Below the pieces are notes generated by a model. The model was not told the origin of the DNA. It did no database searches and worked only from the letters and a program-made list of their open reading frames with translations. This document shows, piece by piece, positions 27,058 to 35,774 of a DNA stretch of 64,000 nucleotides (positions are counted from its first letter, which is position 1; each line of letters begins with the position of its first letter). The DNA lies in contig NZ_CAMZOF010000008.1 of NCBI RefSeq assembly GCF_947331435.1, forward strand, positions 124,001 to 188,000, in the 5' to 3' direction. The translations under genes and the position numbers were made by a program. The stretch comes from Pelagibius sp. Alg239-R121. GTDB taxonomy: Bacteria > Pseudomonadota > Alphaproteobacteria > Kiloniellales > Kiloniellaceae.

Positions 27058-27879
27058 TCAATCGACCCTGGTCAGCCGGTAGTTTTTCGAGTGCAAAAGG
27101 TTCAAGACGCCTGTCTCTCCCAGCAGGTGTGACGCTCCCACGGCAATAAATGCGCCGCCGTTGTTCAGGTGTTCTTTCATGCGCTCGGTGAAGAGATTAT
27201 TGCGGCGCGTCAGAAAGCTGGTTTCGTAAAACTCGCGGGTGGCCGTCTGAAGTGAAGCGATGGCCTTGTCCCAGGCTGCCTTCATGCCGGCGAGGTCCTG
27301 TGCGAGATAGAGTTGCAGCAGGTGCTCGAACTCCGTCTCTTTGGTCTCGGCGTTTTGCAATACCGATCCGAGCAGCTCGGCCTGCAGTGGATAGGGCAGG
27401 TTGTCGTACCTGGCCGCGATTTCATCTTCGGTCTCCAGGCCGAAAACGGGAACCCCCTGTTCCCGCAGCTGCCATTCAAGGGCAAGATCCAAAGGCTCAT
27501 TGCCCTGTGACTGACGGGCAAGTTCGGAGGGCGGGTAGGAGAACATGGTGAAGAGGGTGACGGGTTTGAGGTTCGACATGTCGTTCGGATCCATCCCGTA
27601 AAGAGGGGCCAGTTCCGTCAACTTCTTCTTCTGGTTTTCATTCAAAAGATCGAAGAGGGATTCGTCTGACCCCAACCTCGTTTCAGGCATTTTTTGGTTG
27701 GTACTGAGGCCCTCGAAGACTGCCGACTTCATTCGGGAGAGCGCTTTCACAAGCCCTTGAGGAAGCGCATGTACCCGGGGATCGGCCGAGGTCAGGGTTC
27801 CCAGCAGATAGCTCGGCTCGACTGCATTACCTGCCGTATCGATTTTCCACAACAGGCCGTGAGAGAAGGCATTTTCCAT
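27058..27879 (-). CDS. TraB/GumN family protein lacking the canonical histidine
   Basis: 273 residues beginning MENAFSHGLLWKID behind a GAGGT ribosome site; no signal peptide is visible. Family landmarks: LLGTLTSADPRV (25-36), PLDLALEWQLREQG with VFGLETEDE (near 143-165), and AVGASHLLGETGVLNLL near the C-terminus. The family, related to Tiki-type metalloproteases, normally has GTxH in the first motif; here T30 replaces the histidine. The other motifs, including the C-terminal ASHLLGE, are kept. It may therefore be a non-enzymatic or altered member. It converges on the monooxygenase gene. Confidence 0.75.
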   Translation of the reverse strand: MENAFSHGLLWKIDTAGNAVEPSYLLGTLTSADPRVHALPQGLVKALSRMKSAVFEGLSTNQKMPETRLGSDESLFDLLNENQKKKLTELAPLYGMDPNDMSNLKPVTLFTMFSYPPSELARQSQGNEPLDLALEWQLREQGVPVFGLETEDEIAARYDNLPYPLQAELLGSVLQNAETKETEFEHLLQLYLAQDLAGMKAAWDKAIASLQTATREFYETSFLTRRNNLFTERMKEHLNNGGAFIAVGASHLLGETGVLNLLHSKNYRLTRVD

Positions 27880-28068
27880 GTTTTCGCTACCTCTTGCGCC
27901 GCATTAACACCGTATCGCCGGAGAGCGCTCTCCTGGACGTGCTCGCGGGGTGTGGTCTCGAGTGCAGATGCAGTTTCACTTACAACGGCTCGCGTTCGGT
28001 GCAAGGGATATCTTGGTGACTTCGTTCTTTTGCGGTTGGGTTGAAGTCTATCCTCGATCTCGCATCTT

Positions 28069-28944
28069 TCAGGTGATGTCCGGTAGCGCCGGGGCCTGGA
28101 AGGCCTCACGCACGGCCTGCGCCATGCCTGCCTTGGTGCTGCACTTGTTCTGCGTGCGTTGCCGCAGAACGATGTTGGAGCCCTGAAGCTGCGGAAAGCC
28201 TTCATCCAGTGTGAGTTCCCGGCAGTCGGCGGGGATCTGGCTGCGCGCGAGAATGCCCACGGCGATGCCGGACGACACTGCGGCCTGCAGGCCCAGCGCG
28301 CTGTCGCTGATGTAGGCGACCCGATAGTCTCGCCGTTGCTGCTCGAGCGCGCTCAGAGCCCACTCCCGCCACCAACAGCCCCGTTGCCAGACTGCGATCG
28401 GGAGCGGGCAGCATTCGTGTTGGAAATGTTTGTCTGAGGTGACCCAGACGACGGGGTCGTTGAGAAGAACCTCTCCGCCGATCCTTGCGACTTCTTCATG
28501 GACCACGGCCAGATCGAGTTCGCCCTGGTCGATCTCGGCACCAAGTTCCGATGACGGGGCGCAACGCACCGTGACCTCGACCTGCGGATGCATCATAGAA
28601 AAGCGGGCCAGGACGCGGGGAAGAACTGTTCCTCCGTACTCCTCCGGCACGCCGATCCTGACATGGCCGTCGAGAGGGTCTGCGTGCAAGGAAACGGCCG
28701 CCTGATCGATGAGGGACAGGATGCGCCGCGCGTCCTTGACGAGCTGTTCGCCCGGTGGGGTCAGAATGACGCCGCGGGATCCGCGTTCGAACAATCGCTC
28801 TCCGACGATTTCTTCAAGCTTCTTCATCTGAACGCTCACGGCAGACTGTGTACGGCTGACAATTTTCGAAGCGCGCGTGAAGTTCTTGGTGTCCGCAATG
28901 GCGACCAGGGTGCGTAGGAGGTCACTCTCCAAATTGGGGTTCAT
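28069..28944 (-). CDS. LysR-family transcriptional regulator
   Basis: 291 residues. The winged helix-turn-helix occupies about 7-66 (LRTLVAIADTKNFTRASKIVSRTQSAVS region), followed by a periplasmic-binding-protein-like effector domain (about 92-285). AAGGA lies eight bases before the ATG. It is divergent from a DUF1127 gene, and the gap holds a perfect 8-bp-arm inverted repeat at 28966-28992, likely its own binding site. The branch resembles LysR proteins linked to DUF1127 or exporter genes, but the effector is unknown. Confidence 0.88.
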   Translation of the reverse strand: MNPNLESDLLRTLVAIADTKNFTRASKIVSRTQSAVSVQMKKLEEIVGERLFERGSRGVILTPPGEQLVKDARRILSLIDQAAVSLHADPLDGHVRIGVPEEYGGTVLPRVLARFSMMHPQVEVTVRCAPSSELGAEIDQGELDLAVVHEEVARIGGEVLLNDPVVWVTSDKHFQHECCPLPIAVWQRGCWWREWALSALEQQRRDYRVAYISDSALGLQAAVSSGIAVGILARSQIPADCRELTLDEGFPQLQGSNIVLRQRTQNKCSTKAGMAQAVREAFQAPALPDIT

Positions 28945-28965
28945 GATGAGGTCCTTACGGAGAGT

Positions 28966-28992
28966 CGTGTCATGAATTCAAAGAATGACACG
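28966..28992. promoter_or_regulatory. Inverted repeat, probable LysR box
   Basis: CGTGTCAT (28966-28973) and ATGACACG (28985-28992) are perfect 8-bp arms with an 11-bp spacer. The T-N11-A core spacing typical of LysR sites is contained in it. It lies 21 bases upstream of the LysR start and about 75 bases upstream of the divergent DUF1127 start, suiting control of both. Confidence 0.65.
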
Positions 28993-29067
28993 CATTATAA
29001 TTACTCGTTTCATGAATGTCGAGTGCAGGTCCATGTTATCTGGAGACAGAAAAAAGGAGTGTCGGCG

Positions 29068-29331
29068 ATGGCACAGGCAACTTACGTCCTGCATAGCAAA
29101 GACTCAGTACAGCCAACGGGCAGATGGAGCGGAAGAATTCGTTCTTGGCTTCGTGCCAGACGTGAAAAGAAGGAGAAAAAACAAGTTACAAGAGACCTTC
29201 TCTCCTATGACGAACGCTACCTGGAGGATCTGGGACTGTCGCGCTGGGAGCTTGTTCGCGAATTCGGCCATGATCCCTATGCAATACCAGAACTCTATCG
29301 TTGGAGAGCGCGGGGGCTTCCGCATATATAA
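29068..29331 (+). CDS. DUF1127 (YjiS-like) small protein
   Basis: The start is ATG 29068 with AAGGAG eight bases upstream; a longer frame from 28972 runs through the LysR box. 87 residues: a basic middle (RARREKKEKK, about 35-44) and the DUF1127 core LLSYDERYLEDLGLSRWEL. Members of this family in alphaproteobacteria act in RNA turnover or phosphate and colonisation physiology; some bind RNA through arginine-rich segments. The divergent LysR protein probably controls it. Confidence 0.75.
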   Translation: MAQATYVLHSKDSVQPTGRWSGRIRSWLRARREKKEKKQVTRDLLSYDERYLEDLGLSRWELVREFGHDPYAIPELYRWRARGLPHI

Positions 29332-29468
29332 GCCTGCCGGACATAAACGGTAATTATGTTAAGCGGTTCCGATAGTGTGCGGGGGATTCCCAGGGATTTT
29401 CCGGACAGTTCGAGCAAATCAACGATGAGAAGAGAGCCGATTTCGGATCCTGCAAGTGGAGGACGTGC

Positions 29469-29882
29469 ATGTTCACAAAAATCCTGGTTCCCATCGACTT
29501 TAGCCATCTCGAGGATTCGTCCGGTGCAATTGCGGTGGCAACTCGAATGGCCAAGTCTTACGGTGCGGAGATCATCTTTGTCGGTGTTTACGGCAATGTT
29601 CCCACGAACGCCGTGCCGCAGGCTCATGAATACCCGGCAAAGCTGAGAGCCTTCTCAGAGGGGCAGGCCTCCGTCAACGGAATCGCAACGACCTCCGTTC
29701 CGGTGTTTAGCCATGATCCACAGGCCGAGCTTGCGTCCGCACTTTTATCCGCGGCCGCCGGTGCGGGAGCCGATGTCATCGTCATGGCCGCGCATATCCC
29801 GGGCTGGGTCGAGCGTATTTTCCGTTCGAACGCGGGTTATATCGCAAAGCATGCGCCAATCTCAGTCTTCGTTGTCAGGTGA
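29469..29882 (+). CDS. Universal stress protein (UspA family), paralog 1
   Basis: 137 residues, single Usp domain, GGAGG upstream. It starts MFTKILVPIDF and ends HAPISVFVVR, as Usp proteins do. The ATP-binding signature G-x2-G-x9-G-S/T is not present: the region reads AAHIPGWVERIFRSNAGY, so ATP binding is doubtful. It is about 55 percent similar by eye to the second Usp at 30948-31361, including SHDPQAEL/SHDPEAEL and the AHIPGW/SHVPGW motif, so the two are paralogs separated by a DUF4112 gene. Confidence 0.88.
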   Translation: MFTKILVPIDFSHLEDSSGAIAVATRMAKSYGAEIIFVGVYGNVPTNAVPQAHEYPAKLRAFSEGQASVNGIATTSVPVFSHDPQAELASALLSAAAGAGADVIVMAAHIPGWVERIFRSNAGYIAKHAPISVFVVR

Positions 29883-29936
29883 CTGTTCGTCTGGTGTTGT
29901 TAACTGCCTGAAAGCATGCCGAGCGCGTTCAAAAAA

Positions 29937-29972
29937 GAGACCCGGCCTCATGTGCGATCAGAGGTCGGGCTC
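29937..29972 (+). terminator. Hairpin downstream of Usp paralog 1
   Basis: GAGACCCGGCCTC (29937-29949) pairs with GAGGTCGGGCTC (29961-29972) with one bulge and one wobble pair; AAAAAA precedes it and a weak AGTTTG follows. It lies 55 bases past the Usp stop and is a plausible terminator. Confidence 0.5.
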
Positions 29973-30352
29973 AGTTTGTGGCGCCTTTAGGATACAGGGG
30001 TTTGAGATAAGGCTATTTCTTAAGATCGGCGTATACGGTCCGTGTGAACAGCTCGGTATTTACAAACCCGTCGCCCCACTTCGCTCGAGGCTGGCAAGGG
30101 GATTGGCGGCGACGGCGTCACTCTCGGGCGTTCCTTATGCGTTTGAACAGATTTGGCGCGATCGAAACCTCTTTTCCGGCGCATAGAAATTCGCCGATGC
30201 TCCGGAGCAACGATCTTGAGCATTTGATTGGGCCTGGATGAACCGTGCGGCCGATGTCTCTGTGCGGGCGAAGGAAACGGTGCTAGCGTTGCCGCCAAAT
30301 CGAAGCCCCATCCTATTATGACAACCCACCGGCATGAAAGACGCGCAAAGGT
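29973..30352. other. Intergenic stretch without a recognised gene
   Basis: About 380 bases. Several short frames are open on both strands but none has a ribosome site or family similarity. The promoter of the DUF4112 gene should be in the last 100 bases; no boxes stood out. Confidence 0.4.
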
Positions 30353-30697
30353 ATGAAGAGAGTTTGGGCGAACCAGGACCTCTCCGATCTTGAGCGTCTG
30401 GCCGGCTTACTGGATGCGCAGTTCGGCATTCCGGGGACGCGGTTTCGCATCGGTCTCGATGGGCTTTTTGGGTTGATCCCCGGGATTGGTGACGGTGCAG
30501 GGGCGCTCCTTAGCCTCTATATCGTTTTCAAAGCGCGGTCTCTAGGCGCGCCGACCGGGCTGCTGTTGAGAATGCTCTTGAATGTCGCAATTGATTCTCT
30601 GGTGGGCGCAATTCCGGTCGCGGGAGACCTCTTCGATCTCGTCTACAAGGCGAACAAGCGAAACGTCAGGTTGCTCAAAAAACACTTGGAGGATTAG
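30353..30697 (+). CDS. DUF4112 domain protein
   Basis: 114 residues matching the DUF4112 pattern: LDAQFGIPGTRFRIGLDGLFGLIPG at about 21-45, GDGAGALLSLYIV, and a second hydrophobic half ending IPVAGDLFDLVYKANKRN. Two hydrophobic stretches (about 37-61 and 70-92) suggest membrane association. Function unknown. It lies between two paralogous Usp genes on the same strand. Confidence 0.82.
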   Translation: MKRVWANQDLSDLERLAGLLDAQFGIPGTRFRIGLDGLFGLIPGIGDGAGALLSLYIVFKARSLGAPTGLLLRMLLNVAIDSLVGAIPVAGDLFDLVYKANKRNVRLLKKHLED

Positions 30698-30947
30698 CCC
30701 GATAAGCGGTGCTGTTTTTTGATAATTGCGACGCTTGGACCTCGCCCGGCAAGTGCAACGCCCCCGTATCTGCCGGCTGCTACAAGTTCGATGTCTTTGG
30801 ACATTAGATGGGTGATGTAAAGGGCAGTAGGCAGGCAATGGTGCATTCGATCCTGAATGGCTACCGTGCCTCTGCCGGCAGCGATTGACCGATATCAAGG
30901 CGCGGCTGCGCCAGCCTTTTATTCTGACTGTGGAACAGGAGGAATAA

Positions 30948-31361
30948 ATGTTTAATAAAATTTTAGTTCCAGTCGATCTCGGCCATCTCGATAAATTGGC
31001 ACGTGCATTGAGTGCAGCTGCCGAGATGGCCAAATCCCACAACGCCGGGATCGTCTATGCCGGCGTTTATGGCAACGTCCCCAGAGCTGACCTGCCGTCT
31101 CCTGAAGACTATGCTGATGCCTTGGAAGCCTTCGCGGAACGACAGGGTGCTAACCAGAGAATAACAACGGCGTCGCTACCCATTTTCAGCCACGATCCGG
31201 AGGCGGAACTGACTTCGGCGCTGCTTACGGCCGCTGGAGACATTGGGGCTGATGTGATCGTGATGGCATCGCACGTCCCGGGTTGGAAAGAGCATATCTT
31301 CCATTCGAATGCCGGATATGTCGCCAGCCACGCAACTGTCTCGGTCTTCGTCGTCAGGTGA
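30948..31361 (+). CDS. Universal stress protein (UspA family), paralog 2
   Basis: 137 residues, AGGAGG seven bases before the ATG. The same length and layout as the first Usp (MFNKILVPVDL... ATVSVFVVR), with the same altered nucleotide loop (ASHVPGWKEHIFHSNAGY in place of the glycine signature). The shared VYGNVP motif near residue 42 and SHDPEAEL near 81 mark a local duplication. The 250-base gap before it shows no gene. Confidence 0.88.
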   Translation: MFNKILVPVDLGHLDKLARALSAAAEMAKSHNAGIVYAGVYGNVPRADLPSPEDYADALEAFAERQGANQRITTASLPIFSHDPEAELTSALLTAAGDIGADVIVMASHVPGWKEHIFHSNAGYVASHATVSVFVVR

Positions 31362-31553
31362 TCTCTCTTTTCGCGAATGTCAGTGATCATTTTTCTCCGA
31401 GACTTTTGCGCAGGTAGAAAGAGCCTGATTGTTCTCAAAGGAATTCAGATTGCTCGCGCCCAAATTCCTGAGCTAAGGCCAACTGTTCCGCTTGGCCTAT
31501 TTGGGATCAGGACCTACGTTGTACGCGGTGTTATTGATCCCGCTGTTTCCAAA

Positions 31554-32447
31554 TCACCACCTCTCCGACAGAACCTCATCGAGCAAATCGAATACCAGCC
31601 TGATCCGCCGGCTGCTGTGCAGTTCGCGGTGGGTGGTGAGCCAGATCGGGAAGAGGAAGGGCGGGAGGTCGGGAAGGACGCGTTCTATTCCGGGGGTGAG
31701 AGCGGCGATCTCCTCGGCCATGATGCCGATGCCCAGGCCCTGTTTCGTCAGCTCCCACGCGACGACACCGCTTTCAGAGCCAGCCTTGAAGTTGTGCCGC
31801 GAGAGCTTGAGGCCTTCCTCATTGAGGGCAGCGATCAGACGGTCGGGCTGGCCGAAGCCGATGAAGTTACACGCCGTCAGATCTTCCGGTGTCTCGGGGC
31901 GCCCGTGGGCATCAAGATATTCAGGGGCGGCGTAGAGAAAAGCACGGGCATCGCGCACCAGCTTGGCGATAAGGTCGGGCTGTTCCGGCCGGACGTGACG
32001 GATGGCGATGTCGGCCTCGCGGCGGCGCAGATCACTTAAGGCATTCGAGGCGACCACCTCGATCTCGATCTTCGGTGCCTCTGCGCGCAGACGCTTAAGC
32101 GCGCCTGGCAGGATATAGGCAGCCATGGCGTCGCTTGCGGAGATGCAAACCTGGCCTTCGATTGACTGGGACTGACCCGACGCAGCGAGTGAGATGCGGC
32201 CGGCGGCCTCTCCCATCGCCCGGACGTGATCCAGTAGTTCCAAGCCGGAGGGCGTGAGGGCGAGGGAACGGCCAATCCGCTCGAACAGGACGACGCCCAA
32301 TTCCTGCTCGAGGGCGGTGACCTGCCGGCCGAGGGTCGGCTGGGTCTGCCCTAGGGCGCGGGCGGCAGCGGACAGTGATCCCTCCTCGGCGGTCGCTAGG
32401 AATGCGCGGGCTTGATTCCAATCGAAGGAGACGGCGTTCCAGTTCAT
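31554..32447 (-). CDS. LysR-family transcriptional regulator
   Basis: From ATG 32447 (GGA seven bases before; TTG at 32459 is the alternative) the product has 297 residues. The helix-turn-helix is at about 8-66 (AEEGSLSAAARALGQTQPTLGRQV region), and the effector domain at about 90-290. It is divergent from a methyltransferase gene with about 150 bases between. The target is not known; control of the methyltransferase is an inference from position. Confidence 0.85.
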   Translation of the reverse strand: MNWNAVSFDWNQARAFLATAEEGSLSAAARALGQTQPTLGRQVTALEQELGVVLFERIGRSLALTPSGLELLDHVRAMGEAAGRISLAASGQSQSIEGQVCISASDAMAAYILPGALKRLRAEAPKIEIEVVASNALSDLRRREADIAIRHVRPEQPDLIAKLVRDARAFLYAAPEYLDAHGRPETPEDLTACNFIGFGQPDRLIAALNEEGLKLSRHNFKAGSESGVVAWELTKQGLGIGIMAEEIAALTPGIERVLPDLPPFLFPIWLTTHRELHSSRRIRLVFDLLDEVLSERW

Positions 32448-32604
32448 GAGTTCGTCCAATTCTCGAGAGAGTCCTGTGCGTCCATGCAGTCAATTCATGC
32501 AAAAATGTATAAGAAATCTGCAAATTTAGGCAATATATCTTTGATAGTTGTATGGGTAAGGAAAGGACCTCAAACACGAAGGTCGAGGGTAACGGGACGT
32601 GAGC

Positions 32605-33255
32605 ATGGTGACTGCAGAAAGTTTCTGGGATAAGACGGCGGAGCGTTATGCCAAAAGCCCCGTCAAGGATATGGCGGCCTACGAGCAGACCCTGGATCGG
32701 ACCCGGGCCTGGCTTCTGCCGGGCGACCGGATGCTGGAAGTCGGCTGCGGCACCGGCACCACGGCGCTGCTCCTGGCGGAGAAGGTGCAGGAGATCACGG
32801 CCAGCGATATCTCCGCCTCGATGATCGAAATTGCCCGGGGGAAGGCGGTGGATCAGGGTGTTTCGAATGTCAACTTCCGGCAAGGCACTTTGGAGGGCAG
32901 CCCCCTGGATGGCGGATCCCTTGGGGAGGGGCCCTACGATGTAGTGACGGCCTATAACTTCCTGCATCTGCTGGAAGATCCCGCTGCGGCGGTGGCGCGG
33001 GTTCGGGGGTTGCTGAAACCGGAGGGACTCTTCATCTCCAAGACGGTTTGCCTGGCAGGATTCAGCTTCTGGAAGCGCCTGCTCGTGAAGCTTCTGATTC
33101 CGGTGATGCAACTTGTCGGGAAAGCGCCATATGTGAGGTTCATGTCCGTGAACGATGTTGAGCGCTGCATGACCGAAGCAGGCTTTGAGATCCTGGAAAC
33201 CGGTGATTACCCGGCGTCGCCACCCTGCCGATTTGTTGTGGCGCGGAAGCGCTAG
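32605..33255 (+). CDS. Class I SAM-dependent methyltransferase
   Basis: 216 residues from ATG 32605 (GGGA seven bases upstream; GTG at 32599 is possible). The SAM-binding motif I is EVGCGTGTT (about 45-53), followed by ASDISASMIEIAR (motif post I) and the YDVVTAYNFLHLL strand. The C-terminal part is moderately hydrophobic (FSFWKRLLVKLLIPVMQLVG), typical of UbiE-like small-molecule or lipid methyltransferases. The substrate is unknown. It converges with the membrane AraC regulator. Confidence 0.85.
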   Translation: MVTAESFWDKTAERYAKSPVKDMAAYEQTLDRTRAWLLPGDRMLEVGCGTGTTALLLAEKVQEITASDISASMIEIARGKAVDQGVSNVNFRQGTLEGSPLDGGSLGEGPYDVVTAYNFLHLLEDPAAAVARVRGLLKPEGLFISKTVCLAGFSFWKRLLVKLLIPVMQLVGKAPYVRFMSVNDVERCMTEAGFEILETGDYPASPPCRFVVARKR

Positions 33256-33277
33256 TGTGTTGTGTGTATGTTCGTGA

Positions 33278-35086
33278 TCATCCGGCTCCTGCGCCTGCCT
33301 TGATCTCGTCGCTTGGCGTCTGCCCGAATTCCGCGCGGTAGAGTTTGGCGAAATGGCCGACGCTCGCGAAACCGGCGGCACGGGAGACCTCGGCGACGGT
33401 CTGGTACTGCCGTGCCAGGATCAGGTCGCGGGCGAAGTTCAGTCGGATAGAGCGTATGAAGGCTGCCGGGGCCAGACCGTGAGTCGCCTTCAGACGGCGG
33501 CCGAGGGTCTTGGGAGACAGGCTCAGAGCGTCGGCCAACTCGCGGGCACCGAAATCCTCCTCGCCAATATGATCCAACACGCATTCGGTGGCATTGTCGG
33601 AGAAGCGCTGCTCAGCCGGCGGGAGGAGGTTTTTCTCGGGACTGCTTACGAGGCTGGCTTCGAGGGCTTCGATTCGGGCCTTGGCCGTCTTGCTGGCTTC
33701 TGCAGCCGCGTGGGTGGCTTCAGCGTGATCCTGTTCGACGATGTTAACCGTCTGCAACAGGGTCTCAGCACGTTCCAGGGCGGTTTGTTTTTCCGCCTGC
33801 ATGGCGGTCACCATGGCCGAGATTGCCAGAATCATGAAGGTGGTCTCCCCCATGATTGCCAGGTAGTAACCCCAGGTCAGAGGCCGCTGCAGGATCAAGT
33901 CGAAAGCAACGGCGGCCTGAGTGATCTGGATCGGGAAGGTGAAGAAGTAGACGGCGATACAGAGCCCAAGAGTGAGGGAAAGAAGCGAGCCGGACACAAA
34001 CTTGGCCTGGGGCAGGCCTTCGCGGGTTTTCCGCAGCGATACGGTGAGGAGGACCAGGGGGGACGCGAAGTATGCGATATGCAGCGGCGCCGACAGACCC
34101 CAGGGATCGTACGCAGCCAGACCGGTGGTAATGACCGCGACGGCGGACAGTAAAAGAAAAAGCCGCCGTGTTCCGAGGGGTCCTTCATCGACCTTCAGCA
34201 GGACGCGGCAGTACTGGATGTTCGCGAAAACCCCGAGGCCTGCAATGAACTCTCCGACCCGCGACATAACCGTAACCGGTAGAGTCACACCGGTGAACTT
34301 GGCGAGCCAGCTGTCGTAGATAAACGAAAAGACGAAAAAGCACGCCATGTAGAGCGCGTAGTAGAGATAGAAGCGCGGTTCTACATGGCGGAACAGGAAC
34401 AGACTGAGCAATGCAATGGCGCCGACATAGCCCAGGAAAATGGCGGTCATGACCAGACTGAGGACCGACCACTCGGAAAAGAGTTCAGCTGTCATGATGG
34501 CCGGCGTAATGGTCGGCGCGAAGGTGCCGGCGATGCGCAGGTAGTAAATCCGCTCCTCGCCTGGCTGGACCGTAAGCGGAAAGCCTGTTTTGACTGCGTT
34601 GTCCGCCCGTTCCGCAATGGGAAAAGTTCGGCCGTTGCGCGCGGCCATGACTAGGCCGTTCTGCTGTTGTTCAAACAACAGAGCCTCGTCGAAGATGTAT
34701 TCCATGAAAGTGACGAACCACTGCCGCGCGCTATCCTCTTCGTTCAGGACGGTGAAACGGAACCAAAGCGCCTCACCGGGACGCGGCGCCTCGAAGAGCA
34801 GGGCGCAATGGCCCGCTTCGAAGGTCTGCGTGGTGATCTGAGTGGGATCGAGCGTGCCGGTGGGGTCGAGAAAGAAGTCAAGTGATAGCGGCCGGAGTTG
34901 GTCTTCCTGCCGCTCGGTTAGCCCGTTGGGCAGGGCTGGTGCGCCAGCGGAATCCAAGGCAGCGCACCGGTCCCAGGGACCGCCAGTCTTTGTGAGTTCG
35001 GCCTGAGCAGTACTCGACTGGGCAGCGAAGATCTGCGCCGTAATGATAAGCGCCAGCAAGAGAAACAGATGAGGTTTCGCGATCAT
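33278..35086 (-). CDS. Membrane-bound AraC-type regulator with 7TMR-DISM sensor
   Basis: From ATG 35086 (GAGG just upstream) the product has 602 residues: a signal sequence (1-29, cleavage near AQA), a periplasmic 7TMR-DISM extracellular domain (about 40-190, with FRFTVLNEE and YLRIAG strands), seven membrane helices (about 195-415), a coiled coil (about 420-480) and a C-terminal AraC DNA-binding domain (about 500-597) with two helix-turn-helix units (ARELADALSLSPKTLGRRL; VAEVSRAAGFASVGHFAKLYRAEFG). DISM receptors usually end in GGDEF, histidine kinase or similar output; direct fusion to a DNA-binding domain makes this a one-component membrane-anchored transcription factor. A frame extended to 35203 has no support. 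Targets are unknown. Confidence 0.85.
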   Translation of the reverse strand: MIAKPHLFLLLALIITAQIFAAQSSTAQAELTKTGGPWDRCAALDSAGAPALPNGLTERQEDQLRPLSLDFFLDPTGTLDPTQITTQTFEAGHCALLFEAPRPGEALWFRFTVLNEEDSARQWFVTFMEYIFDEALLFEQQQNGLVMAARNGRTFPIAERADNAVKTGFPLTVQPGEERIYYLRIAGTFAPTITPAIMTAELFSEWSVLSLVMTAIFLGYVGAIALLSLFLFRHVEPRFYLYYALYMACFFVFSFIYDSWLAKFTGVTLPVTVMSRVGEFIAGLGVFANIQYCRVLLKVDEGPLGTRRLFLLLSAVAVITTGLAAYDPWGLSAPLHIAYFASPLVLLTVSLRKTREGLPQAKFVSGSLLSLTLGLCIAVYFFTFPIQITQAAVAFDLILQRPLTWGYYLAIMGETTFMILAISAMVTAMQAEKQTALERAETLLQTVNIVEQDHAEATHAAAEASKTAKARIEALEASLVSSPEKNLLPPAEQRFSDNATECVLDHIGEEDFGARELADALSLSPKTLGRRLKATHGLAPAAFIRSIRLNFARDLILARQYQTVAEVSRAAGFASVGHFAKLYRAEFGQTPSDEIKAGAGAG

Positions 35087-35670
35087 TTTCCTCGCCGACT
35101 TTGTAACTGCCGCTGTTTTTATGGCCGTCCGGATGCTTAAGACTTCGATTCCAACCTGGGTGGTATGCAACGTACCGGACAAAATTGCCCGCAAACGGGA
35201 CAAATGGCGGAATCCTTATTCATTTTCGACGCCAGATCTGCCTCTACTATCATTCAAAGCTTAATATTACAGCAAAGAGGGCTCGGGTTCCGGTTCTTTC
35301 TGCGGTTGTTGAATCACGTTCTGGCGATGCCCCGTCAGATAGAGGACTTATCGTCAATCGAATAGTGATGAAGGCTTTTGGGGAAACCGCATGAAAATCA
35401 ATTTGCCCGCTATCTTAACGGCATCCTCGCTATGTCTTCGTTCATGGCGGTTGTGACGAAGAAAGCGGCTTTTTCTTTTCCCTTGAGAACGATACCCGGT
35501 TGGCGTCGAAAGCCTTGCTTGGCCAGGTAATTCTGGGCGTGCCGAAAAGGCCGTTCAAAAATGACGTGGCGCCACGCGAAAACAGCCTTGAGCGAGGTCG
35601 GTTTTCGCGGTTCCGGTCTAAGACAGAAAGCGCGCCCAAGCCTGCTGAAGGGCAGTGTGGCGGATAAAGT

Positions 35671-35715
35671 TAGGGCGCGACCGTTCTTGAGGGTTTCAAG
35701 ACCAATCGCGCCCTA
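35671..35715. other. Inverted repeat with nested stem
   Basis: TAGGGCGCGA (35671-35680) pairs with TCGCGCCCTA (35706-35715), 10 perfect bp. Inside, TTCTTGA pairs with TTTCAAGA. No T run follows on either strand. It lies about 70 bases beyond the BCCT stop on the minus strand. Confidence 0.5.
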
Positions 35716-35728
35716 GTTATTCAAACCT

Positions 35729-35774
35729 GAGGTCGGACCTTCCGCAGTGTGTCTCTGCGAAAGGCACGGACCTC
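35729..35774 (-). terminator. Long hairpin directly after the BCCT gene
   Basis: GAGGTC/GACCTC (35729-35734, 35769-35774), CCTT/AAGG and CGCAG/CTGCG (35743-35747, 35755-35759) build one interrupted stem ending 12 bases after the BCCT stop. The minus-strand continuation AGGTTTG is only weakly T-rich, so it may block exonucleases rather than terminate alone. Confidence 0.45.

Noticed and set aside
30020-30298. Short frames between Usp paralog 1 and DUF4112
   Set aside because: Pro/Arg-rich on one strand and Trp/Arg-rich on the other; typical of non-coding GC-rich DNA.
32095-33381. 428-codon minus-strand frame across a LysR and a methyltransferase gene
   Set aside because: Spans two real divergent genes and has low-complexity composition.
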